Shown: one piece after another, positions 18,556 to 28,300 of the stretch
Numbering within the stretch: position 1 is the stretch's first letter
Layout of the letters: every line of letters begins with the position of its first letter
Source: Winogradskyella immobilis
GTDB lineage: Bacteria > Bacteroidota > Bacteroidia > Flavobacteriales > Flavobacteriaceae
Reading direction: 5' to 3'
NCBI RefSeq assembly: GCF_021887715.1
Contig: NZ_JAIQXX010000009.1
Span: forward strand, 1 to 64,000
Length of the DNA: 64,000 nucleotides
Made by a program: the position numbers and the translations under genes
The notes under the pieces: model-generated
What the model was told of the DNA's origin: nothing
What the model saw: the letters and a program-made list of their open reading frames with translations, nothing else
Database searches by the model: none

Positions 18556-20022
18556 ATGTCCTTTTCTAAACTAAAATTATTGATTATGTTAAGTTTTACA
18601 AAACCATATTTTACGTTTATTCTTGTAATAGTATTCGCTTCAATTTCTCATGCTCAAATAGTTATTAGCACACCTAATTTACAATTCAGTAAAGCTTGTG
18701 CTAGCCCTACATTTAATACCTTTAATTTAACGTTTACGTTTTCGCCAGAAAGTAACCTAAGTGAGACAAACCAGTTTAACATAGAATTGTCTGATGCCTC
18801 AGGTAGTTTTACTAATAGTGAAATAATTTATACAACAGCTCAAGGTGCTATAACTAGTTCTCCAGCAACATTAAGTTTTTCAATGCCTACAACTGTAGCA
18901 GGAGAAAACTATAAAATTAGAATTAAAAGTTCTTCATCTGCAGCAAATAGTACAGGTTCTGTAGATTTTGCAGCATATTATAAACTGCATGATATTCCGT
19001 TTTCTATTAATAACTTAATAGAGACGGCAGCATATTGTTCTAACGGAGGTTATCTTTTAACTATAGATAGTCCAGAAAGTAATAATAGTTCTCCACTACA
19101 ATATCCATCATTAACATACAATTGGTATAGAGAAACAAGTGCTACAACTTCTGTTTTTGTAGCATCTAGTGAAACTTTATTAGTAAACACGCCTGGAATC
19201 TATTTTGCAGAAACTAATTATGGCACCTGTACTTCAGAATCATTTTCTAATAGAGTTACAGTAACTGAGCTTACTTCAGATACCGAAGTTTCTATAAACT
19301 CTAGTATGGATAATCCATTTTGCGCAAGTGAAGGAGCAACAATTTTAACGACTATAAATGCAGAAAACTATCAATGGTTTAAAGACGGAGAAGAGGTTAC
19401 TGACGCTACAGAACAAACTTATACTACTGATGAGCCAGGTTTTTATTCGGTAAATATTGATTTAGGAGAGTGTACTACAAATGCTGAAATAGATTTACTA
19501 ACTAATGATTTTGAAAGCAGTATAAATGTTTTAGAAACGAATTCTATATCTGAAGGAGAAAGTTTATTTGTAACCGTAACTACAGATGCGATTGATCCTA
19601 TATTTAGATGGTATTTTAATGGCGAGCTTATTGATAGTGCTATAACAGAAAGTTATGAAGCTACCGAAATAGGTAATTATAAAGTTAGTGTTACGCAGAC
19701 TGATGGTTGTATAAGTTCTAAAGAATTTTTATTTACCATAATAGAACCATTTCCAGATGTTGCCGAAATTCCAAATATAATAAGCCCTGATGGAGATGGT
19801 ATTAATGATACATGGATTATTCCTCAAGCATTTGTTGATGGAACAGACACAGAAGTTACTCTTTATTCAGCACAAGGTAAAGTTGTTTTTACAACTAAGA
19901 ATTATCAAAATAATTGGCCTTTAAATCAATTACGATTCCAAGATATTAATCCTGTTTATTATTATGTAATTACGACGTCAAATAATAGAACGAGAAAAGG
20001 ATCTATAACAGTTATAAAATAG
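18556..20022 (+). CDS. sprC: SprC-type gliding protein with Ig-like domains and CHU_C-like tail
   Basis: This 488-residue exported protein has a signal peptide ending at SHAQ; an in-frame ATG at 18586 would give a shorter one. The body has Ig/PKD-like segments (for example YQWFKDGEEVTDATEQTY and FRWYFNGELIDSAITESY). The C-terminus begins IPNIISPDGDGINDTWII, the start of the gliding-motility-associated C-terminal (T9SS type B-like) domain. In Flavobacterium johnsoniae the two genes directly upstream of sprB are sprC and sprD, in one operon with sprB and sprF. Position, order and strand match here. The symbol rests on this synteny and on my recall of the family, and paralogs of sprC occur in flavobacterial genomes. 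The stop is 1 bp from the start of the next gene. Confidence 0.72.
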   Translation: MSFSKLKLLIMLSFTKPYFTFILVIVFASISHAQIVISTPNLQFSKACASPTFNTFNLTFTFSPESNLSETNQFNIELSDASGSFTNSEIIYTTAQGAITSSPATLSFSMPTTVAGENYKIRIKSSSSAANSTGSVDFAAYYKLHDIPFSINNLIETAAYCSNGGYLLTIDSPESNNSSPLQYPSLTYNWYRETSATTSVFVASSETLLVNTPGIYFAETNYGTCTSESFSNRVTVTELTSDTEVSINSSMDNPFCASEGATILTTINAENYQWFKDGEEVTDATEQTYTTDEPGFYSVNIDLGECTTNAEIDLLTNDFESSINVLETNSISEGESLFVTVTTDAIDPIFRWYFNGELIDSAITESYEATEIGNYKVSVTQTDGCISSKEFLFTIIEPFPDVAEIPNIISPDGDGINDTWIIPQAFVDGTDTEVTLYSAQGKVVFTTKNYQNNWPLNQLRFQDINPVYYYVITTSNNRTRKGSITVIK

Positions 20023-20023
20023 T

Positions 20024-22237
20024 GTGAAAAAACTTATACTACATATAGTCTTTTATTCCTCGATTATTATAAGCGTTAAAGCTCAAGATAATGGTGTAGC
20101 ATCTTTTTCGTTACCGATTAGAAATTCTATTACATTTAATAAATACGCCATTAATCCTACATTTAGTTTTGTTAGAGAACAATATAAATATGCAAGTGTT
20201 TCTAATAAACGACAATGGGTTGAGTTTACAGATGCTCCGCAGACTTATAAATTTAGTTATGCAGGAAGATTAAACGAAAACATGGGGTTTGGTGTTGGTT
20301 TTTTTCAACAAAATTTTGGTCTATTAAATACTTTTGGAGGTGTTTTAAACTATGCATATAATGTTGTTTTAGGTAGAGATAGTAATTTAACTTTTGGATC
20401 TAATCTTGGTTTTTACAATAGTGGAATTAATGAAGGAAGAATAATAACAAATACCCAAGATCCTTTATTAAATAGCTTAGATTCTAATCTTTTGATAACC
20501 TTTAATCCTGGTATTAACTACGGAACTACCTTTTTTGATTTTGGATTGGTATTAAACAATTTTGCTCTGTATAATTTTACAACTTCGAGTTTAGTTGAAA
20601 ATGATCTAGAAAAAGGTATCCAAGCACATGTAATGTATACAGGCTTTATTGATAGTTATGGTTTTTTTGATGAAGCCAAATTTACAGGATTATTACGATC
20701 AGAATTTCTTAGAGATAACACCATTTTATCTACAATACTAATGTTAACTGTACCTAAAGGTATTTGGGCACAAGTAGGCTATAATTCTTTATATGGTGCA
20801 TCAGGAGGATTAGGATTAAATATTACTACTGAAATTGCCATCGAATATAATTTTGAAAAAACGATAGGCGAGTTAATTGATTTTGGACCATCTCATGAAA
20901 TTACATTAGCATATCGTTTCAAAAATAAAAAACGCTATTTGTATAGTGACGATCAAGAATTATCATCTGTAATTTCTAAAAACAAATTCAAAAAGAAATC
21001 TAGAATAGCTTCTAAAATTAATGCAGCGAATAGAAAGAATCAGCCACAGTCAAAAAAAGAGAATACTAAAAATGCATTAGTAATTAAAAAAGAAGAAACT
21101 ACTATTGTAAACAAAGAAGAAAATTTAAAACAACAACAAGATTCTATTGCCAATACTGTAAAAGCAGATATTGAGAGAAAAACTAGTGCTAAAGTTTTAA
21201 CTGATGAAAAATCTAAAAAAATTAAAACGAAGAGTGAAACACAACCTATAGTTAATAAGGAGACTAAAACTGAAATAGAAGTAATAGGGAATACTAAAAA
21301 TGTAACTAAAACAAGTAAAGACGAACAAGTAGAAGTTTCAGAAAAAGAAAATCAAATAAAAGAAAATTTATTTGATTCTATAACTAAACCTATAGATACT
21401 ATAAGGTTGTCAGCTACGGTAATAAAAACAAGAAAAGTATTAAGCCGTATTAAAGAAACTATTGCAGAACGCACAAAAGATCTTAGAGATTTAAAAGAAG
21501 AGAATGACCTTGGTGATCAAGGTATCTATAAAGCTCCAAAACCATTTAAGAGTTTGTCTTCGCAAGAAGCCAAATTAGTAGAATTAAGAATAGATATTAA
21601 TAATTTAATAAAATCTCAAGATCAAAGAATAAGAGAATTAAAGGCGTCGTATGATCAACGACTGAAAAATAATTCTAATCAAGAAGATTCTATAGCTACA
21701 ATCTATTTAGACGAAATTATAATCATACAATCTGTTCAAAAAGAAACTAAACGCTCTTTATTAGATATGGAAAGAGAACTAGAAAAAATAAAACTTGCTA
21801 CAGATTTTGAAAGAAGCCGAAGAATAAAAAGAGCAGCATATGATAATCAAGAAGATCGCTACCAAAAAGATTTAGCAACTTTAAATAGAATTAAACAAAC
21901 CACAGATATAGGTTCTGAAACATTTAATCCTGAAGAATTTGATTTTGGCGAAGATCAAGGATCAAATATTAAAATTTTAAAAGATGTAAAACACACCGAA
22001 AGTGGTTACTATGTTGTTTTAGCAGTACACAGTGATGTGACTAGGAGAGATGAATTTATAAGAATGGCTATAACATCAGGGCAATCTAACATTCAATTCT
22101 TTTTTGATTTAAGCACAAGTAATTATTATATCTATTACGAAAAGTTTAGTGATTTGGATGCTGCAACTAATGCATTAGAATTTAACAATTCAGCGCCATA
22201 TAATAGAAAAAGATCTATAATAAAAATTGAAAACTAA
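20024..22237 (+). CDS. sprD: SprD-type protein: PorP/SprF-like barrel, coiled coil and SPOR-like tail
   Basis: It starts at GTG, 1 bp after the sprC stop, suggesting translational coupling. After a signal peptide (about 1-20, ending VKAQ), residues about 25-310 look like the PorP/SprF outer-membrane domain (SLPIRNSITFNKYAINPTFSF, GFGVGFFQQNFG, repeated aromatic strands). Residues about 320-630 are Lys/Glu-rich and helical, including a long coiled coil (IKETIAERTKDLRDLKEEND). The end (about 645-725) has a YYVVLAVHSDVTRRDEFI ... NYYIYYEKFSDLDAATNALE pattern like a SPOR domain, which in other proteins binds denuded peptidoglycan. This suggests an outer-membrane protein reaching to the cell wall. 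Assignment as sprD is by synteny between sprC and sprB. Confidence 0.75.
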   Translation: MKKLILHIVFYSSIIISVKAQDNGVASFSLPIRNSITFNKYAINPTFSFVREQYKYASVSNKRQWVEFTDAPQTYKFSYAGRLNENMGFGVGFFQQNFGLLNTFGGVLNYAYNVVLGRDSNLTFGSNLGFYNSGINEGRIITNTQDPLLNSLDSNLLITFNPGINYGTTFFDFGLVLNNFALYNFTTSSLVENDLEKGIQAHVMYTGFIDSYGFFDEAKFTGLLRSEFLRDNTILSTILMLTVPKGIWAQVGYNSLYGASGGLGLNITTEIAIEYNFEKTIGELIDFGPSHEITLAYRFKNKKRYLYSDDQELSSVISKNKFKKKSRIASKINAANRKNQPQSKKENTKNALVIKKEETTIVNKEENLKQQQDSIANTVKADIERKTSAKVLTDEKSKKIKTKSETQPIVNKETKTEIEVIGNTKNVTKTSKDEQVEVSEKENQIKENLFDSITKPIDTIRLSATVIKTRKVLSRIKETIAERTKDLRDLKEENDLGDQGIYKAPKPFKSLSSQEAKLVELRIDINNLIKSQDQRIRELKASYDQRLKNNSNQEDSIATIYLDEIIIIQSVQKETKRSLLDMERELEKIKLATDFERSRRIKRAAYDNQEDRYQKDLATLNRIKQTTDIGSETFNPEEFDFGEDQGSNIKILKDVKHTESGYYVVLAVHSDVTRRDEFIRMAITSGQSNIQFFFDLSTSNYYIYYEKFSDLDAATNALEFNNSAPYNRKRSIIKIEN

Positions 22238-22303
22238 TATGTAGAAAACAGACAATACTTTTTTATTAACCCCAAATAATAAAGAAAGTAAAGCCATAAT
22301 ACC

Positions 22304-25300
22304 ATGAAAAAGCCTACTAACATAAAGACCATAGTTGTTCCTGTATTACTTCTAGTAAGTTCGTATTTATTTGCTCAAAATTATGAGCCATTCACTCCTC
22401 GATTTAATGAAGATTTAAAAGGAGATATTGTATTAATTGGTAATAATATTCTTGGCCCAGATAATAATGCATTTAATGATAATACAGTTTTTAATCATAA
22501 TGTTAATATGCGTTATATAGACATTGATGGAGACCCTACAACTTATAGTTCTTCAAGTGCAGATTTAGATATACCAAATTCTGGTTGTTATCAAATTATA
22601 TATGCGGGTTTATATTGGAGTGCTGTAACTAACGGACCAGAGTCTATTACCGATGTAAAATTTAGAGGACCAACTGGTGGATATAATGATGTTTCTGGTA
22701 CAATTATATATGAGGCAAACGGTGTTTCAGTTGATGGTGGTAATAGTTTTTCTTACGCTTGTTTTGCAGATGTAACAGATATTGTAAGAAATTTAGGAAC
22801 AGATCTAGGAACTTATACTGTGGCAAATGTTTCTAGTGCAGAAGGTGAGACGGCTACTTTTACACCTTTCAATGGTACAGGTTACTCAGCTGGTTGGTCA
22901 CTTTTTGTGGTCTATGAAGATCCTGTTTTGCCAGGTAAATCGATTACTAGCTTTGATGGATTTAGCGCTATAAGCGTTGCTGGTGGCAATCCACAATTAG
23001 ATATTCCTGTTTCAGGATTTAGAACAATTCCGGCACCAGCGCCAGTAAGAGCTAATTTTGCTTTTGCTACAATTGAAGGTGATAATCCTATTCCTGGTGA
23101 TGGTCTATCATTAAATGGTGTTAGTCTATCTACAGTAGATAGACCTGTTGATAATTTTTTCAATAGTTCTGTAACTCAATTAAATGCAACACCAGTTAAT
23201 AATAGAATGCCCAATAGTACCAATACATTAGGCTTTGATACTGGAGTTATGGCAGTACCTAACCCTAATAATAGTGTTATAGCTAATGATGCAACTTCAG
23301 CAACCATAAGTTTAGAGACTAGTGGTGATACCTATTTTCAATACTTTTTTGCTCTTGCAGTAGATATTATTGAACCTAATATAGTTTTAACTAAGGTTGT
23401 AGAAGACCCTATGGGTAATGACATAGGAGGCCAATTGGTTAATCTTGGAGACGAATTAAACTATGTTATTGGTTTTCAAAATACAGGAAATGACGATGCT
23501 ACCAATTTAATAATTAGAGACATATTACCTATCAATATAGAATTTAATTACCCAGAAGATATTGTGTCTTTACCAGCAGGAGTTACGGTTCAGAGTTACG
23601 ACGTTGTCACTAGAGAATTGATTTTTAGCGTTGATAATTCGGTAGTTGAAGAAAATGATCCTGTTTTAGAAATTATATTTAAAGTACAAGTAGTTTCCAG
23701 TTGTAGTTTATTAACCGACGCATGTTCTAATATAATAAGTAATCAGGCATTTTCAATATATAATGGAACGTTAAATCCAGCTTTTACAATTTCAGATGAT
23801 CCTAGTTTTTCTAGTAATACAGGATGTTTATTTACACCTGGAGCAACAAACTTTTTAGCAGATTTAAATTGTACATTTAATGAAGATGTAATTTTATGTG
23901 GAGCAAGTACAACATTAACTGCAGGTGATGGTTATGATTCTTATTCATGGTCTACAAACCCATCAGGAACACCAGTTATAGGAACAAGCCAAACTATTAC
24001 TGTAACCGAAACAGGCATTTATTACGTTCAAAATACTGCAATAGCTCCATGTCAATCTACTAGTCAACAATTTAATGTTATTACTTTTGGAGCCAATGTA
24101 ACTAATCCTGTTCTTGCATATGCAGACCAAATAGTAACATGCCCAGATGACGGTAAATTATTGCCTAATATTTTCTTATGTGGTGCCAATGATTTAAGAT
24201 TTATCCAAACCGGAATAACAGATACCACATCTATAATATGGGAACGATTAGATGAAACAAGTTGTGCAGCCGTAGTAAACCCCGATTGTGCTAATGAAGA
24301 TTCTTCTTGTGTTTGGAACGAAGTTGCAAATGGACCTGATTATTTGGTAGACACTGCAGGTCAATATCGATTGACTTTAAACTATTCAGGTGGTTGTTTT
24401 AATCAGTTCTTTTTTAATGTATATGAAAACCTATTAGTACCAAATGTTAATGCACAAGATATTATTTGTACAACTCCAGGTCAAATAACAGTTGGTGGAG
24501 TTCCAAGTGGTTATGAATTTAGTATTGATGGGACTAATTACCAACCAAGCAATGTGTTTTCGGTAGCAGTAGCTGGTATATATACCGTTTATATAAGACA
24601 AATAGGAGTAACTCCAAACCCATGTATTTTTACAGTGCCAGATGTTCAAATTAGAGATCGTGATTTTACAGTTTCTACTATTATAGAACAACCACTATGT
24701 TATGGTGAGTTAGGAAATGTTACCATTGCAGCCAATGATGTAGATCCGCAATATTCGTTTTCTATATCTAATGGAGGAACTTTAGTTAATAGCGTTGGGC
24801 CAATTCAAGAAAGTGACTATACATTTAATAACCTTAATCCAGGAATATATACTGTTAACGTTTCTACAGAAAACGGATGTGTATATAGTGGAGATATTGA
24901 AATTATTGAGCCACCATTATTAACAGTAACAGCTGCTTTAACAACACCTTTAACATGTACGGATGGTGAAATAACAATATACCCTGAAGGAGGAACACCT
25001 CCTTATTTTTATTTTATAAATAGTACAACAGATTTTCAAACCACTCCGATTGTTCCAGTAACTTCTCCTGGAGTTTATGACATTACTGTAATAGATTCTA
25101 ACAATTGTTCTGCCATGACTTCTATTACGGTAGAAGTTATTCCAGAGCCAGATTTTACCATTTCGCAAACTAACATTTTATGTTCAGGTTCTGATAATGG
25201 AAGTATTAATATAGATGTTATTAATGCAAATGGAAATAGTATAATGTATAGTATTGATAACGGAGTCACATATGTAAATTCATCAGTCTTTACAGAATTA

Positions 25301-28300
25301 CCAGCAGGAAACTATGAAGTAATTATTCAATATTCTGTAAATACACAGGTTTGTATTACAGAGCCACAAACAATAATAATCACCGAAACATCTCCAATTG
25401 TAGGCGGAGTATCTCTTTCAGCTCCATATACATGTAATAGTACTGGTACACTTACGGTAACCGGAGTTTCAGGCGGTATTGCACCTTATACTTACAGCTT
25501 AGATGGTGTAAATTACCAAACGTCAAACAATTTTACAGGACTTACTTCAGGCACATATACAGTTACTATTCAAGATAGTAACAACTGTTTTTCTGCACTG
25601 TCACCAATAACTATTGATAATTTAGATCCACCAACCGATTTAGAATTTAATCATACACCTTTATCATGTCCTACAAATACATCTTCTATAACAATAGATT
25701 CAGTAACAGGAGGAGTTACTCCTCTTGAATATCAAATTATAGCGCCAGCAGCTTCAGTAACAGCTTACCAATCTTCAAATGTATTTACAGGATTGTCACC
25801 TAATACATATACAATTCAGGTGAGAGATTCTAATAATTGTGTGTATAGCGAATCATACACAATTCCACCATTACCAGAATTAGGAATTAGTACTAATATA
25901 GCCAAAGGTTTAGATTGCTCAATAAATCCTGAAGGAATAATAACTGGTATCATATTAAATGGAACAGCTCCATTTACTTATGCAGTTTCATTTAACGGAG
26001 GAGCTTATACAAATTTAGGAACGGTGACTAGTCCTTTTGCGTACAATGCTACAAGTGCAGGGGCATATCAATTTGAAATTACGGATGCAAATGGTTGTAT
26101 TGTAGAATCTAGCATAAACACTATTAATGCTATAAATCCTGTAACAGCATCGATAAATACTATAAACCCTACATGTAATGGTGACTCTAATGGATCAATA
26201 GATATTTCTGCATCAACTGGACAAGCTCCTTTTTTATATAGTATAGATGGTGGTGCGACATTTGTAACGACTTCTGTTTTTGGAGGATTATCTGCTGGGA
26301 GCTATAGCTATGTTGTAAGAGATGATTTAGGTTGTGAAGCTTTAGGTACAATAAATTTAGTAGATCCATTACCAATAGATGTATCTATTGTTAGAAACCC
26401 TATTCAGTGTAATTCAAACATTCCAGGAAGTATAGATGTAACTATTAATTCTGGTGGTGTAGCCCCATTTACATATAGATTATTTGATAATACATCAACC
26501 CAAGTTGATTCCAATGTTAATACTACATCTTTAACTCATAGTTTTACAGGTTTATCATTTGGTGATTATACAGTTACTATAGTAGATAGTAACGGGTGTG
26601 AATTTAGAAGTAATACACTTAGAATAGAAACACCTCCAAATATTAATTTAACAGGAAATGCATCTACAGGTTCATGCGCAACAGGAGCTACTGTAGATAT
26701 AGAAGTCATTACAGGTGTAGCACCATATACATATTCTATTTTTGGACAACCAGCAACAACTTTTGGTCCAACATCATCTACAACCCATTCATTTACAGGG
26801 TTAAATCATGGAGTTACTTATCAATTTCAAGTTGTAGATGCAGGAGGTTGTTTTTCAATTATAGAAGTTACTACGCCTGTATTATCTCCAATAAATGTTA
26901 GTGCTTTAACAGCTTCAAATGTTAGTTGTAATGGAGCAGATGATGGAACATTAGATTTTACAATTTCTAATTATGATTCATCTGTAACTTCAATCTATTA
27001 TGAAATTCAAGACGCGTTAACAAATACTCCAATTATTCCTGCAATTAATGGGACTATTAATGGTTTAACAGGCGCTCCAACAAATGCTACCATTACAGGT
27101 TTGTCGGCAGGAAATTACACACTATTTGTTAGAGAAGCTGATGGTACACTATGTACAACAGCACAATCTTTTCAAATTACAGAACCGATTCAACCTTTAA
27201 TAGCCAGTGTAACATCAATAACTAATGCGACATGTAACATTGATGCACAATTAACCATAACGGCATCTGGAGGAACAGCACCATATATGTATGCAGTAGG
27301 CGCGCCAGGATTTATTCCAATAACGGGCGATTTTAATTCTAATAATGTTGTAGAATTAGATTATAATATTCAAACAATTTGGGATATAGTAATACGGGAT
27401 GCAAATGGTTGTGAATTTAGATTAAATGAAACAATAGATATTGATCTAGAACCTGTTATTCAAGCTATGGTCAATAACGAATGCTCAGCAGTTGAAGGTA
27501 ATTTTGAAATAGATGTTACCTTAACCTCTCCAGGAATTCCACCTTATACATATAGCATTGATGGTGGAGCCTTTCAAACGCAATCGGCACCATTTACAAT
27601 TACAAATGTGTTCTCTGGGAATCATACTATAGAAGTAAGTGACGCTAATGGTTGCGGAAACATAATAAACGTAAGTATTACAGCACCAATAGATTTAATT
27701 CCTAGTATTACAAATTTGCCTAGTTGTAATAATAATGATGGCGAGATTACTATAAATGGAGTAGGCGGTAGTGGTAATTATACATATTCCATTAGCCCTA
27801 ACCTTAGCTCAATAAACCTAATAGGCAATATTTTTTCAGGTGTGCCTTCAGGAACTTATACTGTGACGATTACTGATGCAACAACAACATGTTTTAATAC
27901 CGTTGAGGTTTTAATACCAGAAGCCATACCAGCAATATTTACCACTAATATTACTGATGTAGCATGCTTTGGAGATACTACTGGTGCTTTTGATATTAAT
28001 GTAAGTGGTTATACAGGTGCTTATACTTATGAAGTATTTGATGATTTGGGTAATTCAGTATTAGGACCAATAGCAACTAACACGTCAACGAATCCAGAAA
28101 CAGTTTCAGGATTACCAGCAGGAATGTTTACTATAATTATTAACGAGACTGAAAGTCCATTTTGTACTTCAACAGGTAATGTAATCATTTCTTCACCAGC
28201 TGAAGTAGTTTCAGTAATTGCAACTAAGACATCTAACGTTACGTGTAATAATGACAGTGGTACTATAGTTGCTTCTGCATCAGGTGGAACTGGTAATTAC

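Noticed and set aside
24434-27000. Several open frames of 60-85 codons on both strands within sprB
   Set aside because: They are Tyr/Asn/Cys-rich products of the repetitive coding sequence and are not conserved units.
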